A stretch of DNA of 64,000 nt from Patiria miniata (Eukaryota > Echinodermata > Asteroidea > Valvatida > Asterinidae): positions 3,968,001-4,032,000 of the forward strand of contig NW_024037074.1 of NCBI RefSeq assembly GCF_015706575.1, written 5' to 3'. The translations under genes and the position numbers were made by a program. Positions 1-10,430 of the stretch are shown here, one piece after another. The notes under the pieces were generated by a model. That model was not told where the DNA came from, did no database searches, and saw only the letters and a list, made by a program, of their open reading frames with translations. The number at the start of each line of letters is the position of its first letter. Position 1 is the first letter of the stretch.

Positions 1-418
1 ATACCAAGCTGTAAACACCGCAATGAAAAAAAGCAATCTCATTGGAGGGGTCTTAATTTTGAACCTGATCGTCTTTTTATGACGCCATTTGCATGGCCCT
101 TTGGGGAATGTTGTTAGCTACATTTTGATACCCCGTTGGCGACAAAAGACCGTTGTCCAAATTGTCCAATATTGACAAAGGTTTATGAAAAATGATGCAG
201 TTTGAAAAGTTGTAAATTTATAGATTACGCGAGGAGAAATTTGCTAAGCAATCTTTGCAATCTTAGTCTTTGGTAGCAAACGGGGTATCAAAATGTAGCT
301 AACAACATTCCCAAAAGGTCTATCAATGACGTTATCATAAGACGATCAAATTCAAAATTATGACCCCTCTAATGAGTGTGCACTTTTTTTGGCACGGTGT
401 TTATTTGTAACCGAGTAT
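1..418. mobile_element. Hairpin (foldback) MITE, no coding capacity
   Basis: Bases about 1-147 and 269-418 are imperfect inverted copies of each other around a loop of roughly 120 bases. The best-preserved stretch is GTTGTTAGCTACATTTTGAT near 111, found inverted near 288-307, and the pairing continues out to ATACC at base 1 and GTAT at 415-418. There is no ORF, so this is a non-autonomous DNA element. The left end coincides with the window edge, so its true boundary and any target duplication cannot be seen. I cannot assign a superfamily. Confidence 0.8.
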
Positions 419-423
419 TTATT
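418..423 (-). terminator. Possible polyadenylation signal (AATAAA) of the FN3 gene
   Basis: TTTATT on the plus strand reads AATAAA on the minus strand, about 315 bases past the stop of the FN3-domain gene; a second copy lies at 400-405. These are the first canonical hexamers downstream. They sit at or just inside the edge of the hairpin MITE, so the 3' end may be supplied by the transposon. The hexamer is common in AT-rich DNA, so this is weak. Confidence 0.3.
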
Positions 424-736
424 TCCCCGATGTGATTTACGCGTTTCTTGGTACTAGATACATTTTATAGTAAGTTAAATGAAATCTGCTTTCGAGTGAT
501 ACCATCAGATCAATATTGATATAAATAATTTCAAAAGACGCTGGGAACAGTTCTAGGCTGCAATATGTCATTGTAGATGATGAGATAGCAATGTCTATAT
601 TATTTAAGTTTGGTTTTTGCTGAGGTCATTGTGACTGTGGCTAGCTGGCTATCAAAAATTATAAAAGAAGAATAAATCCTCCGACATAAAAAGAAGCTAA
701 ATCCTTACTAAAAGCCTTACTAAGAGTAGTTCCACT
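424..736 (-). other. Probable 3' UTR of the FN3 gene
   Basis: AT-rich non-coding sequence between the stop codon of the minus-strand gene and the first canonical poly(A) hexamer. I see no ORF, repeat or hairpin in it. The UTR assignment rests only on position. Confidence 0.4.
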
Positions 737-1300
737 TCAGATGTGCATATTTTCAGTCAGTTCCATGTTCGATTGGGTGAGATTGGGAGGTCTGTCTCTC
801 ACGGTATTCTTCCTGTTCACTTGCTGATCGCCTCCAGAGGGCGTGCGCGGGTTATATATGTCCCACGAGATCAGCACCACGAAGACCAGGAGCAGGGCGA
901 TGCCGATGTAGCAAGCCATCTGGCCCTTCAGGTCCCAGGCGTCGAAGTAAGTGGTCACGAATCCGCACGTGTTGTTCCCCAGGCCGTTCGTGATGCTCGG
1001 AGCAATGCAGACGTGGAAGGTGGTCCCGCTTTCCACCCAGGGCGTGGCGAACGTGGTCTGGTTGGGCGGCAGGCCCCGGCTGATGATCTCGAAGTCGTAG
1101 ATACTGGAGACGGCCAGGGAGAAGCCTTCCAGCCGGGAGGCGTTGTAGCCGTTGAGGCGGTACGCCCAGTCCGCGGTGAAGCTGTGCTGGGTGACGTTGG
1201 GGAAGGTGACATCGATGACCATGATGGCGCTGGTTAGGTCAAGGGTCACCGTGAAGAGGACGAATAAAGCTGGGACTACCTTTAGTGCCATGGCGGCCAT
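737..1300 (-). CDS. Type I membrane protein with a single FN3-like ectodomain
   Basis: The 187-residue protein has a hydrophobic signal peptide (about residues 5-25, ending LTSA), an ectodomain of about 100 residues, one transmembrane helix (about 127-147) and a tail of about 40 polar residues. The ectodomain looks like one fibronectin-III fold: Trp45 at the strand B position, the GLPP and GTTFHVC motifs typical of the E-F strands, and Cys98/Cys112 as a likely disulphide. Sequons at Asn35, Asn53, Asn80 and Asn109 fit a secreted, glycosylated domain. The region is clearly GC-richer than its flanks, which supports real coding use. Two starts compete: Met1, and Met4 in a perfect GCCGCCATGG context. 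The splice model also allows a start seven codons upstream in exon 1. A cell-surface or adhesion role is inference; I do not recognise an orthologue. Confidence 0.8.
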   Translation of the reverse strand: MAAMALKVVPALFVLFTVTLDLTSAIMVIDVTFPNVTQHSFTADWAYRLNGYNASRLEGFSLAVSSIYDFEIISRGLPPNQTTFATPWVESGTTFHVCIAPSITNGLGNNTCGFVTTYFDAWDLKGQMACYIGIALLLVFVVLISWDIYNPRTPSGGDQQVNRKNTVRDRPPNLTQSNMELTENMHI

Positions 1301-1318
1301 CTTGTACTGCTCGAGTAT

Positions 1319-2016
1319 CTGTTATTAAAGAAGAAGAGTGTTATTCATCAGATGGATTTTTTTTTTGCGTCGGGGTGATGTAGATCAAAATTAGGTTTTG
1401 CCCTTCAAGAATCGTATAAAGAGAGAACTATTTAATCTTGGTGTCTAAAGGGGTTAAATAATGCTTGTTTTCGGGACAGTTTCCAACGTCGGAGAGGAGG
1501 TTATCATTTTTACACAAGGAGCACTATTCATGGTACAATCCCCACCCCCTTTCCTTGTTTTGGAAGGTCTGGGAGATGAATTCTTGTCCCCCACTTGTCC
1601 CATTCTAACCTGACCAGTGTTGCTATGCCAATGATATCATGCTGTTTGTTGGAGGAACTTTTCTTAGTCTAACCAATGAAGGAATGGTCTCCAAAGATTA
1701 AGCCTGAGTCAGAGTGTAACCAGTTATAACCGAATGGTGTTCTTGATTTTGATTAGACAAAACCCGTGGCACGTTTTAAAAGGTTTCGCTTGGATAAAAA
1801 AAGAAATAGAACAAAAGTGTTCAACATAATTACCAGGTATTTGAATAACTTTCCATCTCGGGCGTTTTAATGGTGATATTCAGTGACGCAACAAAACGAG
1901 CAAGGGTGATACATACCGTACGTCCTAAGCGATACCATGTCCTCATTGATATTCATACACCATTATCTGTTATATTTGATTCACAAAATACAAGGGTTCC
2001 GTTGAATCAAACTCAC
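1319..2016 (-). other. Predicted 5' intron of the FN3 gene (698 bases)
   Basis: On the minus strand, donor GTGAGT (2016-2011) follows AAAATG. The acceptor ends at 1319 in a pyrimidine-rich stretch, CTCTTCTTCTTT then AATAACAG, with a yUnAy-type branch candidate (CTGAT) about 25-30 bases upstream. The intron is AT-rich with no ORF. The donor is a strong consensus match, but the model has no transcript support. Confidence 0.5.
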
Positions 2017-2095
2017 CATTTTCTCCTGATTTAATCAGTCTTTTAAGAAATACAACATATCACGGCTCCAAGAAAACAGCAAAATGTCCACCGTT
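2017..2095 (-). other. Predicted first exon of the FN3 gene
   Basis: This span lies between the expected start site (about 30 bases past the minus-strand TATA box) and the GTGAGT donor. Its last three bases are ATG with A at -3. Spliced to the main exon it reads in frame: Met-Ile-Leu-Glu-Gln-Tyr-Lys, then the annotated Met1. A short upstream ORF (ATG TTG TAT ... TGA) sits just before. The exon may therefore be mostly 5' UTR with a start codon exactly at the splice junction. Confidence 0.4.
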
Positions 2096-2118
2096 GCCCA
2101 ACTATAGTATTCAAAATC

Positions 2119-2126
2119 TTTTTATA
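2119..2126 (-). promoter_or_regulatory. TATA box of the FN3 gene (minus strand)
   Basis: TTTTTATA on the plus strand reads TATAAAAA on the minus strand, about 100 bases upstream of the predicted donor. About 75 bases further upstream (near 2198-2207) the minus strand reads ACATGGCGGACGG, resembling the ATGGCGG core seen in YY1-type promoters. Together they suggest a promoter here. Experimental start-site data are lacking. Confidence 0.4.
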
Positions 2127-3600
2127 TCCGTGTTTTTGTCGAAGGCGCAGATTTCTTTACCCGAAAACAGCTGAGTACGTGTTTCGGTTTCCGTCCGCCA
2201 TGTTGGGCCGTATACTCAGTCCCGATTTATGGGCTCAAAGTCTGTTTCGCGACCCGGATAAGAAACGAACCCAGTGGATTGTTGTTCCCTGTGGCAACCA
2301 CGATTAATGATTAAACTCGTTATCACGACGATAGTGAATATGCGACACTGACGTAGTTAAATTGCCGACTAAGTTTGCCCAAACAGCGCAGTTAAATAGT
2401 AACCAGCCGAATGTGTATAAATGTCCCGTCATGTAGCGCTTGCGGGAGCAAAGGGCGAATATGGTTTTTTTATACCTTGAAAAAAATCCTCGTTTATGTC
2501 GAATTAAACAATTGAATAACTACATATCGTGTAATGCAAGTTCCACTGGCGCATTCCGATGGACACTCCCAATGTTTTGTGTCGGGTGAATTCTGTTCCT
2601 CGTGTGTTTCTGATCTGCCCTTGACTCAATTTATTTTGTCCATTTACTAAGTTCCATTGTTTGTTATCCATTAATTTTTACCTTATTCTTTTTTTTTTAC
2701 AAAAAAACTTATTTTTTTTTAGTCAATGAGACCCCTCTTCTTTCTTGAATTTTCCAAAATCCAAATCTTTTTCTCCGTCCATTCTTTGTACGTTTTTGTT
2801 CGCAACTGATATGTTGTTAAATATAGTATTGGCATGTCCTAAAGAATGGATTCCTAAATTTGATGTATCCTAAATTTGATAATAATTGATAATAATATAG
2901 CTCAAAAAGCTAATCTTTTTTTTCGATCCAAGTCTTCGCCTGTTATAATACGTTAGCATTATGTTTTCAAAATTGCCATCCTTTACATTGATGTTAAACT
3001 ACACGTTTCTATGGTAGGGGTTTAAAGAGCGGCACTAAAAACAATTGAGAGAAAAAAACCACATGAATCTCGTAACACTGTTTGATGGACATGATGCCTG
3101 AATACAGCGCCCCCTCCTTCAGCGATCGTGAGGCTGTGGCTCACCAGTGAATAGTAATACCGCCCTCTAGAGGACATGGATGCACTGATCTCAACACAGT
3201 TTCAGCCGAGATCAGAAAATTGATAGCGTCGACTTCCATCGGTTTCGGTATTTATCTGGTATTTACTAAAAGGACATCGCGCCCTCCATCGAGAATTCAC
3301 TGTTTATTAAAAAATGGCCCAGAACATTTATTTCTTTCATCGTGATTCAGTGCCTGAGAGAAAGTGCAATTATACCTTGTGCTTTGAAGTAAGATGGCTA
3401 AAGATGTCAGTATTTATTTGACTGTAAAACACATCAATAATAAAGAGAAATGGCTTCAACCAATCTCAGTGTTAACGTTACATCAATCAAACCATATTTC
3501 CTAAACTATACCATTTTAGGAAATATGATAATGTTGCATTGAATATTTATATCGTTTCAAGTTCGGGTCAATAAAGAGTCTTACAGATAGGAACCAAATT
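2127..3600. other. Intergenic, AT-rich, no gene seen
   Basis: Contains T- and A-runs near 2690-2720 and two short CTCF-like cores: AGGGGGCGC on the minus strand near 3104-3112 and CTAGAGGGCGG on the minus strand near 3163-3173. No ORF has convincing coding character. Confidence 0.6.
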
Positions 3601-3609
3601 TTAAAGTTC

Positions 3610-3900
3610 AAATTTGAACTTATCATCATTTTGGAGCCGTGTCTCAAAGAACTTTCAGGGTTAGGAAGGTGGGGTTGAGTGAAGCCCTTGCTAGGGGTGT
3701 CCGGGGCTTGGCCCGGTAAAATCATGAAATCTTTTCTCCGGCATTCTAAGGCAACTTGAGAATAAATGTATGAACTTTAGCATTCCATTGATTATTTTTG
3801 GCTCCAGTTTCTTGTTTACATTTAGTCAGCGGTTGAACGGGGTGGCTGGCGGAGGGGGCGGGGGGGGGGGGGGGGGTGCGACCCTCACCCCCTCTATATC
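3610..3900 (-). repeat. Fragment of a G-tract-bearing dispersed repeat
   Basis: The minus strand carries an AATTT-like stretch followed by CGGGCCAAGCCCCGGACACC (about 3695-3715). An uninterrupted G run lies at 3860-3876, followed by a short match to TAGCGGAT on the minus strand near 3900. A similar layout (TAGCGGATCTAGA then a G run, then CGGGGCAAGTTCCCAGACCC) is seen on the plus strand at 62,313-62,490, so the two are probably copies of one family. Confidence 0.45.
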
Positions 3901-4260
3901 CGCTATTGATCGCAGAGGCAAATGTTGATTAATCGTACAAGATTAATCGCAATACTTATTCACAAAATTGTATCATACAAGAACACGTAACAAGGAAAGG
4001 AAGGGCAAAACCAGAACGACCGGCGGGAAAGGTTGCTCAAAACTGAACAAATAAACTTCATTCTTACTTCACGAGTCGGCCACCATTCAGTGGAAAGCGG
4101 GGTAAACTCTTCATTTTCGTAATTTGAGAGTCGAAATGAAAGTGATGAAATAAAGCTCGATGTTGATTAAACAAACGCTAATGTTTTAAGCCAAATTAAA
4201 AAACAAAAATATTGAAAGTGAGGCTTTGCTGTACTCCAATCATAAAATAGTACGCAGACG

Positions 4261-4580
4261 CGGATGGGGGGGGGGGGGGGTTGTTTCAAACCCCCTTCCC
4301 CCCAGCTCTGTCCAATTTTTTTTCATAGAATTTCCTTGAAACAATGCGACCCCCCTCCCCCGCTCTGACACCCCCCAAAAGTATACTGGTAATAATGTCC
4401 GCCTGTGCACAAAATACGGACAGAGCCAGCTTGGTTAGGGGGTATTTGTACACTATTCTGTAATATAGTGTTAATAATCGTCGGATTTGAACAACGCCCC
4501 CATTGAAAGTATGGTACGAGCCCTCCCCCCCCCCCCTCCCCCACTTGATTTTCGGAGGCCAAGTGAAGGAAAAAAAAAAC
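4261..4580. repeat. Second G/C-tract repeat fragment
   Basis: GCGGAT followed by a 15-base G run (4266-4280), and a C run at 4525-4536 in a CCC-rich stretch. ORFs here, with Gly-rich translations, are artefacts of the homopolymers. It may be related to the repeat at 3610-3900. Confidence 0.4.
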
Positions 4581-4679
4581 CTGTCCACATTTCAGATTTT
4601 TTCTTCCAACAATTCACAGAATTATGAAATATAGATTCAGGAAGCACGATCGAAGATGGCTTCCTCACAAATGAGGTCT

Positions 4680-5700
4680 ATTCAGTGTACTCGAAACCTT
4701 TAGTAATAATATCAACTACCGGGTACTTGAATAACAATGAAATGTACTTTAATAGATTATGACACTCAATCTCATTGGCATAGACACAAAACAAAGCCTC
4801 TTAACTGCTCAATCCGGATTCCTTGGATGTGCTAAACAGATACCGTCTTAATTAACTAAATGACCTATACTACTTTTCCGTTCATGGTACGAGATTTGCG
4901 TTTAGAGTAGCGGCAACACAGCCGACCCTACAATCGTACTTCGTCTGGCTCCGTCTAATCTCAAGCGTACGTAACAGCTCATATCATAATGGGTAGTCAT
5001 CTAATCGACATCCCCCTGTATTATCGGTTTTATTTCGGTGCATTCATGTTGCGCCTATGCCAGACCGGACGGATTTGGCAAGATGCTCTCAATCAGACTA
5101 AAATGTTTATAGATCCCTACCCGAAAGGGGGCCGGGGAAATGAATGTTCGCTCCGACGCAGCCTATACACCTTCCAACCACTTACGGTGATTGTGTCTAA
5201 GACAGTGGAAGAAAATGTCACCCGTGGGACGGCCGACCGACGCGTTCTAAGCGGAGTACGGCTTATTTCTTCGACCTTCGGGCGGTAATGGAATTTGCCG
5301 CGGTCCAATTGTGATTCCTAGCTGTTTTGTTTAAATAAAAGTTCTTTGGTCAGTGAGACTATAAAACACCATCAACTTAGAAAAACAAAATGTGAGTGAG
5401 TGAGTCCTGCCTATAGGAGAGTGTTTTACTTGCGCAGAGCGTCACATTATGGTAGGGAACCACTGGTGTCTTAAGTTCTGGGAACTCCAGTTAGGCCTAT
5501 ATTACATAATTGTATAGTTCCCAGAAGCTCCTGGCAAATAGCATCTAACATCACGTGACCATACCGAACAGAATTCTGCACGATTACCGAGGGTACAAAT
5601 TGTGCTCAATAAACCGAGGCGCAGTTGAAGTCAATTTTGGCCTTGTGGTTTAGACCAACATTCGGAACAGGCCTCTTTGACATTGGTTTCATCAATGGGA
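4680..5700. other. Intergenic; GC-richer non-repeat block at 5100-5310
   Basis: Mostly featureless. Bases 5100-5310 are CpG-rich and match nothing else I can see in the window. Small ORFs on both strands show no recognisable domain. The block could be regulatory or an unrecognised exon; I cannot tell. Confidence 0.35.
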
Positions 5701-5702
5701 GG

Positions 5703-5850
5703 CTTTTGAGAAGAGTGGTGGCAGCAAACACACTGGTCCTTTTCTATTGTTTGCGTTATGTTAAAATTAATGTGCGCATGTTCAGAAATTATGCAACAAA
5801 TAGAAACCGACCGATGTATGTGGTGCCACCAAGTGTCTCAAAAGTCTTAG
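5703..5850. mobile_element. Hairpin repeat, family B, intact copy
   Basis: Two arms face each other. TTTTGAGAAGAGTGGTGGCA near 5704 runs on to an ATGTTAAAATTAATG centre, then TGCGCATGTTCAG continues to GGTGCCACCAAGTGTCTCAA ending near 5840. Related arms occur at 30,822-30,890 with 31,164-31,240 and at 50,768-50,850. It is non-coding: a 194-codon ORF spanning this and the next repeat is spurious. Confidence 0.7.
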
Positions 5851-5973
5851 GCTGCATCCGAATCAACTGTCTAGAGCTAGGTCTAGGTCTGCGCCCATTG
5901 AAAATACACGGGGACGCGCTGACAATAGACGTAGCCGTAGCTCTGGAAGCCCGTTTCGGACACGGCCTCACAT
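5849..5973 (+). repeat. Dispersed repeat K, copy 1
   Basis: Matches 43,055-43,180 in the same orientation. It contains an exactly identical run of about 49 bases beginning GACGCGCTGACAATAGACGT at 5914. The length and identity over a 37-kb separation point to recent spread of a mobile repeat. No coding capacity or terminal structure recognised. Confidence 0.75.
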
Positions 5974-8645
5974 CTAAAAAGCGACGGTCACCTGAGTTAC
6001 AGTCTTTTAAGAGACGCCAGCGATTATTGGGTCAGGGAACCGGACCGCGAACTGCGTGCAAAAGTACCCCAAACAGTGACAATGATTTAGATATGACAGC
6101 GATTGAACGGCCAAATGAAATCCAAATTCTTGGTCAATTTGACCAGGGGCGTTTCATTTGTAGGAATACATGTCTTTATGAATCTATCAAAAACATTTGC
6201 CAGCAGTAAACCACTGACACAATTCTGTGCCTCGAAAGCAGAACTGGTATAGAAATGCCAAGTTATAAATATACAAGTGCCCCGATGCATCACGATCGAG
6301 CAAAACCAGCGGTTGATATGGGAGGATTTTGGATGGGATATAAGGCTTGGTGTTTGATGCGCAGTCGGCGCGGAAGACCCAAATTACAAAAAGAAGAAGA
6401 AGAAGAAGAAGAAATCTCTCTTCCACGCGAGGAAGGCTGCTTTAATTTAGCGCAATCCATTTGGACGGGAAATTGGAGCGAGTTATCAGCCTGCCTGACA
6501 GTCCACTTCGATCCCTTGCCTCCAACGGCCTTCATGATTTTCTGGGATATTAAAAGCCATTTACCGACATCTCCATTGATCCGACTGCTATATAGCCAGC
6601 CCCGGCGGTCTAAGCAAAGTGACGAAATGTGGAGTAACTGTTGAACCGCACTTCTCAGCGATCTGACAGTTCGAGCGGCATTTCGCACTTCCCACTTGCA
6701 CGCTTTTCTCTTTATTTATTGGAGGACACAGTGCGAGGGAAAATAAGAGAGAAGAGGCCGCGTCGCAAGAAAAGAAAGAGGGGGAGAGAAATGGAGAGAG
6801 CTAGACGGGAATCCTTGGTACGACGACGGGTTTTGGAGGCATGCCACAGCAATGTGTGAGGCTCATCGGCGGAAAAGCAATCACGTCGCGCCTAGCAGCT
6901 CATTGCCATGCGGCTTTCGTAAACAAACCCCAACCAACCGTGAAGGAGATTTCAGCACCGCGACGGCGCAATGATTGTTTTGCCAGGGACGCGGGAGGGG
7001 AAAGTTGGAGGAGTATCGAGGGACTCGGGGCTAGGGAACGTGGAAATGAAAATTCACCTTGGTCATTGCGTGGGATAAGGATGAGTAGGTGCACTCCTCA
7101 ACCAGCCATCTGGAGATTGCATCTCCTAGAACGGGCCGGATCTCCATACTTCACACGCCAATTTGACCGCGGTGTGAATTCGTTATTGGCAGAGGTCAAA
7201 GGTCAACCAAAATTTTTGAACTTTACTTTCCTTTCGTCAAGAACGAACGATCCATATATGAAAAGCTTAATTGGATCGAATCCTCCATTTTTAAATTTAG
7301 AGTTCTGCACAATGTTCTTCTTGTAACATAATAAATAACCATGGTGTCTTGAGCAGATATTATCCGTGTCGTGAGTGTGACGTCATTTCAACTCAAACCA
7401 CGCCCACTACACACGGAGTAGCACTGAAAATCAATGGAGCCATTGGAACCGGAAGCAGTGCAAAGTGGCGAGTTTATCCAATGGGCACAACTAATCAGTG
7501 CCAGTGGTGCGTGCGCGTGCATGACGAAGTCACTTACGAACCAACCTCGTCCCTAGTGCTTACTTTATTTCAAACCTCGTTTCCAATCCCTGGATAGGAA
7601 ACTTTGTTCCTGTATCCTGATTCGATACCGCAATTGGCTAGTAATGGATTTATATCGTATAGTTGGTGTTGTTATTTCCAACGTGCATTACGTGTTTTCG
7701 CGATCATTGAAATTATAACGTGCACGCCTTCTCAAAAATACTCATTTCCTTTCCAATTTGCTCATTTTAATATGAAATGTGATACTGCACACTGGCGGGA
7801 TAAGATTATAACATTTTAACTTCGAAAACAATCGTGTTTTCGTAACGCACGGCGCGACGAATTGATGCTGTTTTTACCCCAGGCACCCTATACAAAAACA
7901 AACGCCAATGTAACGCACATGCAGGCACCAGACTATTCCTCATTTGCATACGTGTTCAAACATCTTGCACATGCAAATGATCCAATACCAAGTCTGGTCG
8001 AGAGGAAAATTGACGGGAGGGGGCGCTGCACCAACTGACCAGTGAATAGGCCTTGTTGAAAACTGTATTCCGAAGCTCCAAGCCCGCTGGCCATTCAAAA
8101 ATATGGACAGTTTTTTTTCTTTTCATCACTCCCTCGAACCATGCTCCCACCATACCTGGGATGATTACTTGCGGAGAAGAAAATTAGCCAAGAAACCACC
8201 CCACACAAAACAGGTTCAAGGTGTGAGCCGGAGGCCCCTCTTCTTTCGCGAAGCCCGTTACGCAGGAGGAGATAAACCCACCAGGTTATGAGGCTAATAA
8301 TGACCGAGGAGATGATCGCTTTTCCAGGCCGAAGAAAAGTCACCACACGCCATTAACTGCGATATGACCGTACAAGTGTAACTAATTAAACAAACTAAAA
8401 CACAAGGTCAACTGAAGGCTTACAGATACAGGCTTACAAGAAATATGAACTAATGACTCACGCCTCGGTTACCTCTCCTAATTATTGGCCAATGCCGTGC
8501 CCTTTAATTGCAATTAAGGATTTGAAGCCATGATGGGTCCCAGGTCTGAACCAATCATGTAGCTTGTATTTTGGAAACACCATGAAGCTTGACCCGACAT
8601 TTGCTCTATTTTACAATCAGGAGAGGGATCATTTTTAATTGGCAA
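5974..8645. other. Intergenic; microsatellite, purine tract, CRE
   Basis: Contains a GAA microsatellite at 6388-6413, a nearly pure purine stretch on the plus strand around 6733-6803 (a possible triplex-forming tract), a perfect CRE palindrome TGACGTCA at 7378-7385, and a CTCF-like core GGAGGGGGCGCTGCA near 8017-8031. ORFs (for example 6290-6688 minus, 6841-7326 plus) show no domain and biased composition. Confidence 0.5.
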
Positions 8646-8649
8646 TTTA

Positions 8650-8945
8650 TAACCTAAGACAGATTACCCATTCCTATTGGTCGAGAGCCGTCACATGGTC
8701 GGTTTTAAACGGTTGATAAAGACCGGCTGCCTGATCTGAAACACTTTTTCAGTGTCACATGAAATTTTGACTCCTGTGCCTTTGAAATTCGGTGCCTTTT
8801 AGTTAACGTTTTATTGGTTGAACGTTCACAATGCACACGTAGGCATGCGCAATACTATACCAGTATTTCCTAGTCATAAATTCACACTACACCGGCACTG
8901 CTGCGTTCTGCGTCACTCGCGCATAACGCGCAATTATTGTGCCTA
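8650..8945 (+). repeat. Dispersed repeat M, copy 1
   Basis: Nearly collinear with the reverse complement of about 63,130-63,400. Shared blocks include ATTGGTCGAGAGCC near 8680, CGGTTTTAAACGGTTGATAA near 8701-8720, and AACGTTCACAAT. The shared segment ends in CpG-rich DNA (GCGCATAACGCGC). It is a mobile repeat with copies over 54 kb apart in opposite orientation. Confidence 0.75.
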
Positions 8946-9276
8946 TATAACGTTTTGAAGAGTTACATTGTCCCGATACACTGAAGTGTCGGTATTTACC
9001 ATCGGTGTCTGTTGCAATTCCTCATCAGTCCGCACACTAAGATGGCATTCTGTGGCTCACGGGTACAATGATAATGAAGTAGACAATCAGCTTGCTGCAT
9101 TAAATTACGATGGAATGGGGAGTGCGAACTACCACATTTTGCTTTGCGGAAATTCATGTTGAGCTATTTTACCGAAGCTGCGCCTCGTAAGACTGTTTTT
9201 TTTTAGTGTATGTTCCACTGCCAAGACGTATCATCGAGCGTGAAATAGAACAAATCCATGACTGGTAATTGAGATC
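8946..9276. other. Intergenic, no feature seen
   Basis: AT-rich, with a short ORF of no recognisable content (8968-9162). Confidence 0.5.
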
Positions 9277-9912
9277 ATTCTATAAATTTTGGGTTCACTT
9301 TTTGCTGTCCCTGTTACATCATCACCATGATAAACTATCATGTTTTTATATTAACTGTACAACTGATGAAGTTGACCTTCAAGAAACAGGACCACTTTCC
9401 TGGTATTAAATGAGGCACGTACATCTAAGGAATGGCAAGTTTAACCATAAGGCAGGCTCATGTACGTGCGTGTGGACTATAGGCTTGACCGGAAGGCCCC
9501 AGTGCATCAGCCCACGGACTTATAAGGAAAACCAGTTGTTCTTTTAATTTGCCTGGCCCTACCTCCAGACCCAAGTGGACCCATCAATCCTGTATTATTT
9601 AATATTTAAAGGTCAGGGAACAATTTCTAATAAGGCAAGAAAACGTGTAAGATAGACGTAAGATTGGAATGTCCAATAAATGTATATAAAAAAACCCGTG
9701 GCATCCAGAAATCAGACAGAGAGCATCACATCCAACCGAATAAACAACATCTGCTTACAAGTACAACTTCGTCTCTTACTGTCTTCCTTTGTCCATATAT
9801 CCTGTCGGGTTATATTCTTATATTAAAAAATATTAAAATTAAAAATTAAAAAGTTCAGAGGTAACAGGGACAGCAAATAAATGTCATACTTTGGACCCTT
9901 AATTTATAGAAT
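9277..9912. mobile_element. Inverted-repeat pair, probable MITE-type element
   Basis: ATTCTATAAATT...GTCCCTGTTAC at 9277-9325 is repeated inverted at 9861-9912. The same arm recurs at 44,432-44,500 in the orientation of the right arm. Outer limits are uncertain. The intervening sequence has no gene, only AT-rich DNA. Confidence 0.55.
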
Positions 9913-10083
9913 GCCCCATAATTATGCGATCAAAAAGTTGTGTGGTTCAACGGGCTGAGTTGGCATTTAGTGAAAGAACGCACGTCTGGTCAAGCTAAAC
10001 CCTAAGATTATGTCTTTGCCACTTTTGTTCTAATGAAAGCGTTGTGAAAATGCAGCGCCACAACCACTGGGTCTTCAAAACAC

Positions 10084-10430
10084 ACCACTCTCAAATTTGT
10101 ATCCTTGTGGAGACATTTCTTTGTTCTCGTGTGTGCTCAAATTTGTATCCTTGTGGAGACACGCACACAATAGGGAACTAAACATTGTAAAGGTCTCCAC
10201 AGGGAAATTTCTATAGATGAATAGGTCTCCACAAGGTTTTCACGAAATAGAAATATGGATTTTACTCAAAAACTAGGAATTTCCAAGGTGGGTTAATCCA
10301 TCGCAAATGAAAGAGTTTAAAAAAAGGGATATTAAGTCCGAATTTCAGCCAAGGAAATTAATTCTGGTTAAAATAAGAGCATTTTGAAACTTCACTTTCA
10401 AAATCGAAAACTTTACTACACGACACAACC
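10084..10430 (+). mobile_element. Repeat family A, copy 1
   Basis: Shares blocks with 14,788-15,092 and 17,728-17,985: ACAATAGGGAAC, TTTCTATAGATGAATA, GTCTCCACAAGG, TCACGAAATAGA, ACTCAAAAACTAGGAATTTC, AATAAGAGCATTTTGAAAC. The left terminus holds a local duplication: a 25-base block starting CTCAAATTTGTATCCTTGTG occurs at 10,090-10,114 and again at 10,136-10,160. The inverse of this block closes copy 2, so it is the family's terminal inverted repeat. Confidence 0.75.

Noticed and set aside
743..1237. 164-codon plus-strand ORF
   Set aside because: It is the antisense shadow of the FN3-domain gene, whose product has a signal peptide, FN3 motifs and a transmembrane helix.
5625..6209. 194-codon plus-strand ORF
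   Set aside because: It runs through hairpin family B and dispersed repeat K and has no domain.
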